The position numbers and the translations under genes are program-made. Below the pieces are notes generated by a model, which did not search any database, was not told where the DNA came from, and saw only the letters and a program-made list of their open reading frames with translations. From Bin5 sp965200615 (lineage in GTDB: Bacteria > Chloroflexota > Anaerolineae > Caldilineales > Caldilineaceae), in assembly GCA_965200615.1 (NCBI GenBank), contig OZ241377.1, positions 4,898,001-4,962,000 of the forward strand: DNA of 64,000 bases, read 5' to 3'. Each line of letters begins with the position of its first letter. The stretch's first letter is position 1. Positions 1-9,864 of this stretch are shown piece by piece.

Positions 1-2
1 AC

Positions 3-1747
3 GACAAACTGCGCATCGCCGCCCGCCTGGACGAGTTCGGCATCGACTACATTGAGGGCGGCTGGCCCGGTTCCAACCCGAAAGACATGGAGTTCTTTGA
101 ACGGGCCGGGAGCGAACTGACACTCAGACACGCCCGTTTGACCGCCTTCGGCTCTACCTGCAAACGTGACACCGACCCCGCCGACGATCCGCAGATTCAG
201 CTGCTCCTCCAGGCCAACACGCCGGTCGTCTCCTTGTTCGGCAAGAGCTGGGACCTGCACGTGCGAGATGTATTGCAGACGACGCCGAAAGAGAACCTGC
301 GCATGATTCGCGAGTCGATCGCTTTTCTCACCGGCCGCGGCCGCGAGGTGATTTACGACGCCGAGCACTTCTTCGACGGCTACAAGGAGAACGCCGAATA
401 CGCCCTTGTGACGCTCAGGCAGGCCATCGCAGGGGGCGCTTCAAGCGTCGTTCTCTGCGATACCAATGGCGGAAGCCTCGTCTGGGAGGTCGGCGAAATC
501 GTCGGCGCCGTGCGCCGGGAACTGGCCACCGACCTGGCGCCGATCGCGGAAGGTGTAAACGGAAGTAGCGGCCCGCGGTCAGGCGCCGGCATAGTCACTC
601 TCGGCATCCACGCCCACAACGACAGCGACACCGGTGTCGCCAACTCGCTGGAGGCGATGCGCAACGGCTGCACACACGTGCAGGGCACGATCAACGGGTA
701 CGGCGAACGCTGCGGCAACGCCAACCTGGTCAGCATCATCGCCAACATGCAGCTGAAAATGGGCTACGACCTCGTTTCGAAGGAGAGGCTCGCCAACCTG
801 ACCGACCTCAGCCACTATGTCAACGAGCTCGCCAACCTGAGGCCCAACACGCACCAGCCATTTGTCGGCCAGAGCGCCTTCGCGCATAAGGGGGGGACCC
901 ACGTCAATGCGGTCCTCAAAAATGTCGACAGCTACCAGCATGTCGAGCCGGAGCGTTTGGGCAATCAGACGCGGGTCCTCGTCAGCGAGCTCAGCGGCAA
1001 GGACAACATCTCCATCAAGGCCGGTGAGTTCGGCGTCGAAGGGCTGTCCCGGGAAAAGGAAAGAGCGGTGCTGCAACAGATCAAGGAGCTGGAAAACGTC
1101 GGCTTTGAGTTTGAGAGCGCCGAGGCCAGCGTCGACCTCATGTTGAGACGCTCGCAGGAAGGATACCAGCCCAGCTTTTCGCTGATCGACTACTCTGTGT
1201 CGGTGGCGAACCGCGCCGGCCGCGGGCTCTCGTCGGAGGCGACCATAAAGGCCGAAGTAGGTGACCAAATCTACCACGAGGTTTCCGAGGGCAACGGGCC
1301 GGTCAACGCCCTGATGCTGGCGCTGCGCAAGGCGATCCAGGGCCACTTCCCTCATTTGGATAGAATGCGCCTTCTTGACTACAAGGTGCGAATCATTAAC
1401 AGCGACCAGGGCACGGGGGCATCGGTGCGCGTGCTCATTACCAGTTCCGACGGCGTGCACAACTGGACCACGGTTGGGGCCAGCACGAACATTATCGAGG
1501 CAAGTTGGACGGCAATCTCAGATGCCGTCGAATACTTCCTCATCAACTACGATCCGAACGACGCGAGCGGGCTGCCAGCCCGTGGCGCTGATATCGATAA
1601 CGTGCAGCCGTCGGTCAGTGAATACGTCGCAACCAGCACGCCAGTGGTGTCCGAGGAGAGACACAGCGCGGAACTCTCAAGCGCCGGTCAGGAGGGGTCC
1701 CGCGGTTCTCGCGAGCCGGCCCTTCTTGCAACAGGAAAGAGAATCCA

Positions 1748-1757
<10 letters not shown>
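3..1757 (+). CDS. cimA: Citramalate synthase, 5'-truncated by window edge
   Basis: Condenses acetyl-CoA with pyruvate to (R)-citramalate, the first step of the pyruvate route to isoleucine. The reading frame is open from base 3, so the gene starts outside the window; the ATG at 87 is internal (it is preceded in frame by EGGWPGSNPKD, a typical N-terminal DRE-TIM segment). The metal-binding motif GIHAHND is encoded near 604-624, and SELSGKDN near 985-1010 precedes the C-terminal LeuA-dimer regulatory domain (about 1180-1560). It is closer to CimA than to LeuA because of the GGWPGSNPKD start and the length. About 45 residues after the regulatory domain are low-complexity and not typical of the family. 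The 3' end overlaps ilvD by 10 bases, so the two are translationally coupled. Confidence 0.92.
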
Positions 1758-3457
<1,700 letters not shown>

Positions 3458-3511
3458 GCCGGAAAGCTCAGCCGGAACCGCAAGCACGAGACTTTAACGG
3501 GAGCAACACCT

Positions 3512-4369
3512 ATGAATGCTGGCAACAATGCCCTCCGCCTCGGCGCCTCGACCTACTCCTACTGGCACTTCACGCCGGAGAAAACGCCCATCGAATCCGT
3601 GCTCGACGCCGCGGCCGAGCTTGACCTGTCAGGGGTGGAGATCCTCCACCGTCAGATGGAATCGGAGGAGAACGCATACCTGCAGAAGCTGAAACGGCAC
3701 GCCTTCACCCTGGGCCTGGATCTCTACAACCTATCGATCCACCAGGACTTCGTCCACGACGATGCGGTCGTGCGCCAGCAGCACATCGATCACACACTCC
3801 ACTGCATCGATCTGGCCCACGAATTGGGCATCCCGTCGATACGCGTCAACTCCGGCGGCTTTCGCAAACAGGGCAGCTTCGACGATCTCATCGAGGCCAA
3901 GGGATGGGTGGAGCCGTGGGAAGGCTTCACCATGGATGACGGCTTCAACTGGGTGATCGACTCGATCGAGCGCTGCCTGCCCCACGCCGAGCGTCGGGGC
4001 GTGCTCCTGCTGCTGGAAAACCACTGGGGCCTGACCACCTTCGCCCGCGATATGGCGCGCATCATCGAGACCATCGACTCGCCCTGGTTGCAGGCCATAC
4101 TGGACATGGGCAACTTCCTCTTCGAGGACGATATGTACGCGGCCATGGAGCGCGTCGCCCCCCACGTGCGCCTGGCCCACGCCAAGACCTATCCTGGCGG
4201 CGGCTCCTGGTACAGTCTCGACCTCGACTACGCCCGCATCTTCCGCATTCTCCTCGACGCCGGCTGGCGCGGCTACTGCTCGATCGAGATGGAAGGCGCG
4301 GAGGACGCCGCTACCGCGGTCCCCAAGAGCATCGAAATGCTGCGCCAATCCTGGGATAGAGCAACGTAA
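3512..4369 (+). CDS. Sugar phosphate isomerase/epimerase-like TIM barrel protein
   Basis: Xylose-isomerase-like TIM barrel (AP endonuclease family 2 fold), 285 residues. Likely metal ligands of the fold are seen: LLLENHWG (about residue 168), ILDMGNF (about 195), LAHAKTYPGG (about 225) and SIEMEGAED near the C-terminus. Members isomerise or epimerise sugars, inositols or hydroxypyruvate, and the substrate cannot be read from sequence. An upstream GGGAGCAACACCT gives a convincing ribosome binding site. It follows ilvD by 54 bases but does not obviously belong to branched-chain amino acid synthesis. A second, distant member of the fold is at 24699-25496. Confidence 0.85.
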   Translation: MNAGNNALRLGASTYSYWHFTPEKTPIESVLDAAAELDLSGVEILHRQMESEENAYLQKLKRHAFTLGLDLYNLSIHQDFVHDDAVVRQQHIDHTLHCIDLAHELGIPSIRVNSGGFRKQGSFDDLIEAKGWVEPWEGFTMDDGFNWVIDSIERCLPHAERRGVLLLLENHWGLTTFARDMARIIETIDSPWLQAILDMGNFLFEDDMYAAMERVAPHVRLAHAKTYPGGGSWYSLDLDYARIFRILLDAGWRGYCSIEMEGAEDAATAVPKSIEMLRQSWDRAT

Positions 4370-4419
4370 GTTGAAAGGGGGAATTAATCACGATACTAAC
4401 TGAGGGGTGTGCATAATTA
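4370..4419. other. Short intergenic spacer
   Basis: Separates the TIM-barrel gene from the microgene island. No clear terminator is seen for the upstream gene. A short hairpin (CACTG, five-base loop, CAGTG) lies just to the right, at the end of the 39-residue gene. Confidence 0.3.
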
Positions 4420-4539
4420 TCACTGGAAAGCAGTGGCGATGTCAGAGATGTTACGGAGCGGCAAGCCCCAGATGGCATTGACAATCATGGCAATCTGAAC
4501 GGAAAGGGTAGCGAGTGCGAGAACGATTCTGTTGTTCAT
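4420..4539 (-). CDS. Hydrophobic 39-residue peptide gene
   Basis: Not recognised. Reads MNNRIVLALATLSVQIAMIV followed by a short polar tail ending NISDIATAFQ. The first 25 residues form one hydrophobic segment after a single arginine, as in a signal peptide, a membrane microprotein or a signalling-peptide precursor. The start ATG at 4539 is preceded by the purine-rich AAAGAAGAG, five bases away, a weak ribosome binding site. A longer in-frame reading from 4623 would run through a 17-bp perfect hairpin and is rejected. It is third in a minus-strand series of tiny genes that starts beside the divergent MmyB-like regulator. It may be a chance ORF; the hydrophobic organisation and position are the only support. 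Confidence 0.35.
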   Translation of the reverse strand: MNNRIVLALATLSVQIAMIVNAIWGLPLRNISDIATAFQ

Positions 4540-4584
4540 GGCGCTCTTCTTTGGCTTGATAAACTTTGAAGAATAATAGGAGCG

Positions 4585-4623
4585 ATGAAAGGGCGAACGG
4601 GGGAATCCCGTTCGCCCTTTCAT
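4585..4623. terminator. Perfect 17-bp inverted repeat, probable bidirectional terminator
   Basis: Arms 4585-4601 and 4607-4623 are exact reverse complements around a five-base loop (GGAAT). The hairpin lies 11 bases after the stop of the minus-strand membrane microprotein. On the minus strand the arm is followed by CGCTCCTATTATTCTTC, on the plus strand by GTTGTCGGTTTTATTT. Neither is a pure T-run, so a role as an RNA processing site or protein-binding palindrome is also possible. Confidence 0.6.
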
Positions 4624-4633
4624 GTTGTCGGTT

Positions 4634-4873
4634 TTATTTACCTATTAGACGAATAATGGAAGGTACGATCCACTTATTGGTTGCTTCAATCAGAAGCGAC
4701 CACATGAAAATGACTCCCCAAAAGCCAAGTATTGATAGAGGTATCCAGAACACTAGAGAACGCCATCCAGATCCAGAGACAAAAGAGATCCAGTCAGGAT
4801 AGAAAATAGAACCTGCACCAACAAGAGTCACAAGGATTACTACACAGATCCCCCATCCTCTTGACATTTTCAT
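4634..4873 (-). CDS. Small two-helix membrane protein, 79 residues
   Basis: Not recognised. Start chosen at ATG 4873 (MKMSRGWGICVV) because AAAGGAG sits six bases upstream; an earlier in-frame ATG at 4915 has no such site. Two hydrophobic segments are evident: residues about 8-27 (ICVVILVTLVGAG...) and about 38-60 (SLVFWIPLSILGFWGVIFMW), with a lysine-ended tail. It lies between two long hairpins, one upstream (4897-4936) and one downstream (4585-4623), and is transcribed away from the MmyB-like regulator. By position it could be an immunity, export or receptor partner for the neighbouring four-cysteine peptide; this is inference only. Confidence 0.6.
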   Translation of the reverse strand: MKMSRGWGICVVILVTLVGAGSIFYPDWISFVSGSGWRSLVFWIPLSILGFWGVIFMWSLLIEATNKWIVPSIIRLIGK

Positions 4874-4896
4874 ACTCGTCTCCTTTACATGAAGAT

Positions 4897-4936
4897 AACA
4901 GCAGTTCGTGAACAAGTATGATCACGAACTGCTGTT
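4897..4936. terminator. Perfect 15-bp inverted repeat between microgenes
   Basis: Arms 4897-4911 (AACAGCAGTTCGTGA) and 4922-4936 are exact complements around a 10-base loop. On the minus strand it follows the stop of the four-cysteine peptide by 21 bases and is followed by ATCTTCATGT, then the ribosome binding site of the membrane microprotein. It may be a leaky terminator giving more peptide than membrane protein, or a processing hairpin. Confidence 0.6.
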
Positions 4937-4957
4937 TGTTTGACCAGGCCAGGATCA

Positions 4958-5044
4958 TTATGGGCAATACCCGAAATGGTTACACGTGGCTCGACACTTC
5001 GCGCCTCCAAATGCCCCATTGCAAATCGCTCCGATTCGGTTCAT
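4958..5044 (-). CDS. Four-cysteine micropeptide, 28 residues
   Basis: Not recognised. Begins MNRIGAICNGAFGG and ends NHFGYCP; cysteines are at 8, 17, 21 and 27 (C-x8-C-x3-C-x5-C), 14% of the chain, with five glycines and a C-terminal proline. The ribosome binding site GAAAGGAG lies six bases before ATG 5044, among the best in the window, and a 15-bp perfect hairpin follows the TAA stop by 21 bases, so the unit looks like a real, punctuated gene. It has no long hydrophobic leader. It is divergent from the XRE/MmyB-like regulator at 5238. It could be a disulfide-bonded or metal-binding peptide, a modified-peptide precursor or a signal. The reading was checked codon by codon. Confidence 0.5.
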   Translation of the reverse strand: MNRIGAICNGAFGGAKCRATCNHFGYCP

Positions 5045-5237
5045 GTTCGGCTCCTTTCGAGATGGTGTTGGTACTGCATTGTTGATACTCACGAGTCCAG
5101 CATACCTCTTTACGGGAGCATTGTTTTGTTCAAAAATACCAATTTACGGATAAACAGGTTCCAATATCTGGAATTTCAATGATATACTCTGTTCTGATGT
5201 TTGTCTGAAACATACACGAAATACTGGAGAAGTCGTC
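5045..5237. promoter_or_regulatory. Divergent promoter region of regulator and micropeptide
   Basis: 193 bases between the divergent four-cysteine peptide gene and the regulator gene, richer in A and T than the flanks. It holds a possible plus-strand -10 box TATACT at 5183-5188 and a palindrome at 5197-5213. No further coding sequence was found. Confidence 0.45.
5197..5213. promoter_or_regulatory. Candidate operator palindrome
   Basis: ATGTTT-GTCTG-AAACAT: six-base arms with a five-base spacer, lying 9-25 bases downstream of a TATACT box and 24 bases before the regulator start. The placement would suit autorepression by the encoded HTH protein. The arms are short, so chance is possible. Confidence 0.35.
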
Positions 5238-6128
5238 GTGGAACATAGAACATTTGGACAGATTGTGGCCTCATTACGCAAAGAGCATATCAACTTCTCC
5301 AGCGGGAAAAAGTGGACGCAAGAGGACTTAGCCACCGAGACTGGGCTATCAAAACGAATTGTCGGCAGAATCGAAAGAGGGAGTCAAGCACGGCTGGACG
5401 GATATGTGTTACAAAGCCTGGCTGATGCGTTCGACCTTACATCTATAGAGAGGCGCGAGTTCTTCGCGATGGCTAGTGAGGTTATCGAGAGCGAGATTGT
5501 TCGCAGGGACTTATGCAATGAGGACGTCTTTGTGCAGGTGTGGGACATGCTGAACGCTCTGTGTGCGCCAGCGTTCCTTGCCGATCCGTTCTTCGATATA
5601 GTAGGAGCAAATCGGGCACTGCTGAATCTTCACAGCATTAACTTGGACTATCTGCAAAATATCAAGACAAAGTACGGCGCGGTCAACAACCTGGCCCTAC
5701 TACTGGACAAGGACACGCCCTTGCGCCAGGCGCTGGGGCAAGGTTGGTGGTCTATCTCGCTTGCCAATCTGCAACAATGGCGAGCTACGACCTTGCGCTA
5801 TAGACACACTTATCGTTACAGGAGGCTATTCGATGCGTTGTCTGCGATCCCCGACTTCCGTATGTTATGGGTAGCTGGCAACGAATCTGAGAGGGCGATA
5901 GAGGATTGTAGTCGGTTAAGGAGTTGCATTTACACGCATGGGGTGCATGGGCCGGTTGCGTATACTGTGTTCGCCAATACGAGTCTCAGCACCTACGGGG
6001 AATTGCACTTGTTTACGTTTGTTCCACAGAATTCCGTGACGGCCACGCTATTTCGTAATCTGGCAGAAAACACCATGCCGGCAATGGCTCTTGAGCATTG
6101 GCCTAGTAGTCTAACAGGCAGGGTTTGA
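5238..6128 (+). CDS. XRE-family regulator with MmyB-like ligand-binding domain
   Basis: Transcriptional regulator, 296 residues. Residues about 7-70 form a helix-turn-helix domain (KKWTQEDLATETGLSKRIVG, then RIERGSQ). From about 95 the chain resembles the MmyB-like C-terminal domain, a PAS-like sensor: FLADPFFDIVGANRALLNLH, then IPDFRMLWVAG, then YGELHLFTFVP. GTG at 5238 is the start, with GGAGA about nine bases upstream. Regulators of this kind usually bind a small hydrophobic ligand and often control adjacent genes. Here the adjacent divergent genes are a four-cysteine micropeptide and a membrane microprotein, so it is the presumed controller of that set and of itself. Codon use looks more AT-rich than in flanking genes, consistent with transfer. 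Confidence 0.8.
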   Translation: MEHRTFGQIVASLRKEHINFSSGKKWTQEDLATETGLSKRIVGRIERGSQARLDGYVLQSLADAFDLTSIERREFFAMASEVIESEIVRRDLCNEDVFVQVWDMLNALCAPAFLADPFFDIVGANRALLNLHSINLDYLQNIKTKYGAVNNLALLLDKDTPLRQALGQGWWSISLANLQQWRATTLRYRHTYRYRRLFDALSAIPDFRMLWVAGNESERAIEDCSRLRSCIYTHGVHGPVAYTVFANTSLSTYGELHLFTFVPQNSVTATLFRNLAENTMPAMALEHWPSSLTGRV

Positions 6129-6575
6129 CTACTAGCCCTATTCCCACGAGATAGAGCACTCTACTTTTTGTCAACACATTTATTCTCCTTGCTCAGTTGT
6201 CATTGGGAGGGCTTGGCTTAGAGATTCTGAGTTGGCCGAAGGCTAATCCGACAATGAACGTCATAAGCCACCGTTTGGCGGGGGTTGTCAGAGGCTGATT
6301 CGTGATCAGTGGCCGCTGTTCGAAGAACTGCGATGCGTGCAAGGCGCATTTGTATCCTCTCTGTCCTGAAACAGGCTTTCGACGCCTTGCTTCAATTGGA
6401 CCCAGTGCGCCTTGACGCCCTGACTGCGTAACATGAGTAACCTGTTTGAAATGATGCGCGGATGGCTCACACCATGACACGTATACAATCCAAAATACCC
6501 CGCTACCTATGTATATAGATCCCATCCCTATAGTTCAGACATGGAGACGCATCGTAGAATTGGCGGCGTTGGATA
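6129..6575. other. 447-base region without a confident gene
   Basis: Overlapping short minus-strand frames exist (for example one containing QGVKAHWVQLKQGVESLF) but they are interrupted, lack ribosome binding sites and are not recognised. They could be decayed remains of a mobile-element gene; nothing proves it. Together with the AT-rich regulator island, this suggests a former insertion boundary. Confidence 0.4.
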
Positions 6576-8198
6576 TTATTTGGCGAAGCGCTCCCGCAGA
6601 ACCTTCTTGTCGAACTTGCCGGTCCCGGTCTTCGGAATCTCGTCTATGAATTCGTAGCCGTCCGGCAACCACCATCTTGCAACCTGCGGCTCCATAAAAC
6701 GCCTTAACTCGTCAGCGCCAGGCCGGGTCCCGCCGTCTGTAGGTACGATAACCGCCAGTGGACGCTCCCCCCAGCGTTCATCGGGCACGGCGATAACAGC
6801 CGCCTCCAGCACCTGCGGATGGGCCATCAACAGATTCTCCAGCTCCACCGATGAGATCCACTCGCCGCCGCTCTTCACCAGGTCCTTTGTGCGATCCGTG
6901 ATCGACATAAACCCGTCTGCGGAAATCGTGACCACGTCCCCCGTTCGGAACCATCCGTCCTGGGTAAAGCTGTCGTCGCCGCCTTCCAATTTGTAGTAGG
7001 CTTGCGCCACCCATGGCCCGCGCACCTGCAGTTCGCCGAGCGTCTCACCATCCCAAGGCAGTTCCTGACCTGCGTCGTCCATAATGCGCATGTCGACACC
7101 GGAGATCGGATAGCCCTGCCGGGCCTTGACGTCCCACCTCTCCTCCTGCGGCAGTGTCTGGTGGTGGCTGAGCAGCTTCGATACCGTCCCCAGCGGCGAC
7201 ATCTCCGTCATGCCCCAGGCATGAACGACGTTTACGCCCAACTCCTTCTCATAGGCCTCGATCAGGCTGCGGGGCATCGCCGAGCCGCCGACCACCAACG
7301 CGCGGATACATGATATGTCACGTGGATTCTGTTTCAGGTCGTGATAGAGCCCATTCCAGATCGTCGGCACGCCGGCGGCGACCGTCACCCGCTCCGTCTC
7401 GATCAGCTCTGCCAGCGCGGCCGGCTGCATGTGCGGTCCGGGCATTACCAGATCGGCGCCGACGTTGACCGCGGCATAGGGCAGGCCCCAGGCCATCGCG
7501 TGAAACTGAGGCACGACCGGTAAGACAACATCGTTCTCGGTTAGCCCCACCGCGGCTGCCTGGCACGACCCCACGGTATGCAGATACATCGAGCGGTGAC
7601 TGTAGAGCGCGCCCTTGGGATGGCCTGTCGTGCCGCTGGTGTAACAGAGCCCCATGGCCTGCTTCTCACCCTCCACCTGCCAGACGTACTCATCCTCCGC
7701 AGCCGCCATCAACGTCTCGTAACTGTGGACCTGGCCCGGCAGATTGGCCGCCGCCCCGCCCTCCGGCCCATTGAAAAGCACGAAATGCTCGACCCCGCTG
7801 ATCTTCTCCCCCAGCCCTTCCATCAGTGGCAGCAGCGTCGCGTCGATGAATATCACCTTGTCCTCGGCGTGGTTGATGATATAGGCCAGCTGGTCGGGAA
7901 AAAGGCGAACATTCAGTGTATGCACCACCGCCCCCGCGCCGGGCGCGCCGAAGTATAGCTCCACGTGTTGGTAGTTGTTCCATGCAAACGTCCCGACGCG
8001 ATCGCCCGGCTGCACGCCAAGCCCTTTGAGTACGTTGCAGAGCTGCTTCACCCGCCTGTAGAGGTCCCGGTACGAATATTCGTGCAATGTCCCGTCAGGC
8101 AGTTTGGTCTTAACCTTCTTGTACGGATATAGACGATTCCCGTGTTCCAGAACGCGATCGATCGTGAGCTGATAGTCCATCATCAGGCCGGAAAGCAT
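6576..8198 (-). CDS. Medium/long-chain acyl-CoA ligase (AMP-forming)
   Basis: Activates a fatty or other carboxylic acid with ATP and CoA through an acyl-adenylate; cytoplasmic. At 540 residues it has normal family length. The phosphate-binding motif YTSGTTGHPKG is at residues 186-196, GWFRTGDVV around 420 and the catalytic-lysine motif PKTGTGKFDKK near 525. Overall it resembles the AlkK-like medium-chain group (LNVRLFPDQLAYIINHAEDK near residues 95-115). The start ATG 8198 has AGGAG seven bases upstream. It lies 208 bases downstream, on the same strand, of an acyl-CoA dehydrogenase gene, so the pair probably serves acid activation and oxidation. The actual substrate is unknown. Confidence 0.93.
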   Translation of the reverse strand: MLSGLMMDYQLTIDRVLEHGNRLYPYKKVKTKLPDGTLHEYSYRDLYRRVKQLCNVLKGLGVQPGDRVGTFAWNNYQHVELYFGAPGAGAVVHTLNVRLFPDQLAYIINHAEDKVIFIDATLLPLMEGLGEKISGVEHFVLFNGPEGGAAANLPGQVHSYETLMAAAEDEYVWQVEGEKQAMGLCYTSGTTGHPKGALYSHRSMYLHTVGSCQAAAVGLTENDVVLPVVPQFHAMAWGLPYAAVNVGADLVMPGPHMQPAALAELIETERVTVAAGVPTIWNGLYHDLKQNPRDISCIRALVVGGSAMPRSLIEAYEKELGVNVVHAWGMTEMSPLGTVSKLLSHHQTLPQEERWDVKARQGYPISGVDMRIMDDAGQELPWDGETLGELQVRGPWVAQAYYKLEGGDDSFTQDGWFRTGDVVTISADGFMSITDRTKDLVKSGGEWISSVELENLLMAHPQVLEAAVIAVPDERWGERPLAVIVPTDGGTRPGADELRRFMEPQVARWWLPDGYEFIDEIPKTGTGKFDKKVLRERFAK

Positions 8199-8406
8199 AC
8201 GACGGCTCCTTGACTCTTGGCAACGGTTTTCGAGGTCGCAGGCGAGGAGAAACTCTCTGGCAGATTGTAGTGCCTGCTGCGCGTTTGGTCAACCGCCCCT
8301 TCGTTCCACACGCCAACCTGGAGCCAGCGCCTGTGACCCGCCTGTTTCGCTCGCATCGCTCTTCCCTCCACCTCAGCTTTCCGGCGCCTGGCCCCAGCCG
8401 CTGAAA
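8199..8406. other. Intergenic spacer, acyl-CoA genes
   Basis: No gene recognised. It carries the ribosome binding site of the ligase at its left edge. Confidence 0.3.
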
Positions 8407-9579
8407 CTATACGAACGCGCCTATGCCCGTAATCTCCCGACCGGCGATCAGGAGGTTGATCTCGTTAGTGCCCTCATAGGTGTACGTAGCCTCGACGTCG
8501 GTAAACAGGCGCGCCACGTGATTGTCAATCAGGATGCCGTTGCCGCCCAGTATCTCCCGAGCCAGCGCGGCTGCGCGCCGCGCCTTGACCGCACACGTCT
8601 GTTTCGCCAGCGAAAGCTGACCGGGCGTGGCGCCGCCCGCTTCCATCAGCTTTGCCAGCCGCCAGACCAGCAGTTGCGCCTGCGCCAAGTCGGCCGCCAT
8701 CTCCACCAGTTTAGCCTGGATCAACTGGAAGGCCGCGATCCGTTTCCCAAACTGTTCCCGTTCGCAGGCGTATTGCAGCGCGATTTCGTAACAGCCGGCC
8801 GCCAAACCGACCGCCTCCCATGCGACGCCCGCCCGGGTGTTCGCCAGGACCGCCGTCAAATCGCGAAAACTGTTACATTCAGCGAGCCGGTTCGCCGCCG
8901 GCACATGCACGTCTTCGAGCGTGATTTCCGCCTGGTGCACCGCCCGCTTCGCGATCTTGCCCTCCATCGCCGTAGCTGTAAAGCCGGGGAGCTGCCCCGG
9001 ACCCTCCAACACGAACCCACCAAAGCGCCCGCTCTCGTCTCGCGCCCAGACGATTATCAGGTCGGCGATCGTCCCGTTGCCGATCCACCGCTTCTGGCCG
9101 TTGAGGACATAGTGGCTGCCCACACGCCGCGCAGTAGTCTGCACGTGCGCCGCGTCCGATCCCCGCTCCGGCTCTGTCAGCGCAAACGCGCCCAGCCTTT
9201 CCATGCGCGCCATTGCCGGCAGCCAGCGCTCCTTCTGCTCCGCCGAACCCAACATCCCAATCGACCCCATCGCCAGCCCGGAGTGCACGCCGAACAACGT
9301 ACTGATAGAGCCGTCCACGCGGCAGATCTCGTACTTCACCAGCCCGTCGCTTACACAGTCGAGCCCCGCGCAGCCATAGCCCTCTATCGTCCCACCGGCG
9401 ACCTGGAGGTCGCGCAGCCCCAGCCCCAACTCCAGCGCGATCTCCCCCCGCTCCCAGTAGTCGTTGATCGCGGGCCTGACGACCGTCTCCATATACTCCC
9501 GCACCTGATCGCGCAGGCCGCGTTGGCCAGGCGTCAGCAGGTCGTCGAACTGGAATGGATCGGTAATCGGAGTTGTCAT
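8407..9579 (-). CDS. Acyl-CoA dehydrogenase, glutaryl-CoA dehydrogenase-like
   Basis: FAD enzyme that oxidises an acyl-CoA at C2-C3. The start ATG 9579 (MTTPITDPFQFDD) is preferred over one 12 codons earlier because AAGGGGGA precedes it; the product has 390 residues, normal for the family. ALTEPERGSDAAH is the FAD/substrate region, and the C-terminal YTYEGTNEINLLIAGREITG supplies the catalytic glutamate in the glutaryl/isovaleryl arrangement. GVHSGLAMGSIGMLGSAEQK also fits the glutaryl-CoA dehydrogenase subgroup. With the downstream acyl-CoA ligase it forms a likely short catabolic operon. Glutaryl specificity is inferred from motif style, not proved. Confidence 0.9.
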   Translation of the reverse strand: MTTPITDPFQFDDLLTPGQRGLRDQVREYMETVVRPAINDYWERGEIALELGLGLRDLQVAGGTIEGYGCAGLDCVSDGLVKYEICRVDGSISTLFGVHSGLAMGSIGMLGSAEQKERWLPAMARMERLGAFALTEPERGSDAAHVQTTARRVGSHYVLNGQKRWIGNGTIADLIIVWARDESGRFGGFVLEGPGQLPGFTATAMEGKIAKRAVHQAEITLEDVHVPAANRLAECNSFRDLTAVLANTRAGVAWEAVGLAAGCYEIALQYACEREQFGKRIAAFQLIQAKLVEMAADLAQAQLLVWRLAKLMEAGGATPGQLSLAKQTCAVKARRAAALAREILGGNGILIDNHVARLFTDVEATYTYEGTNEINLLIAGREITGIGAFV

Positions 9580-9864
9580 CGGGATCCCCCTTGGGCGCGG
9601 ACGCTCGCAAGGCAAGGGGTGTGGCAGCGCAATGCTTAGGGCAGTGTAACACGCTTGTATCCAGTCGGCGCAACTTCTGGCGCGCGCGTCGGTAGCAGAA
9701 CGGCGCGGGGCCAGCGCCCATTTCGAGATACGCCTGTCTCCGGAATGTTTGCCGCTACGGGCTATTATAATTAAGATGGGGATGGGCTACGCAGCCAATG
9801 TATATCGGTCAATCGAGCCCGGTCATTGTGGTAGTGTGTGCGAAACTGACACAGGAGATTCCTG
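9580..9864. promoter_or_regulatory. Divergent intergenic region
   Basis: 285 bases between the divergent acyl-CoA dehydrogenase and DUF262 genes; it must hold both promoters. An AT-rich stretch TATTATAATTAAG (9763-9775) is a plausible -10 region for the rightward gene. ACAGGAG (9851-9857) is the ribosome binding site of the DUF262 gene. No further ORF is seen. Confidence 0.35.

Noticed and set aside
579..1460. Long minus-strand frame (293 codons) inside cimA
   Set aside because: It is antisense to a clearly conserved gene, has no ribosome binding site and has the composition of a high-GC shadow frame.
4940..5182. 80-codon plus-strand frame over the micropeptide gene
   Set aside because: No ribosome binding site and runs through a hairpin and the divergent promoter region; the opposite strand has the better signals.
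6193..6525. Minus-strand frames after the acyl-CoA ligase
   Set aside because: Interrupted, overlapping and not recognised; kept only as possible decayed sequence.
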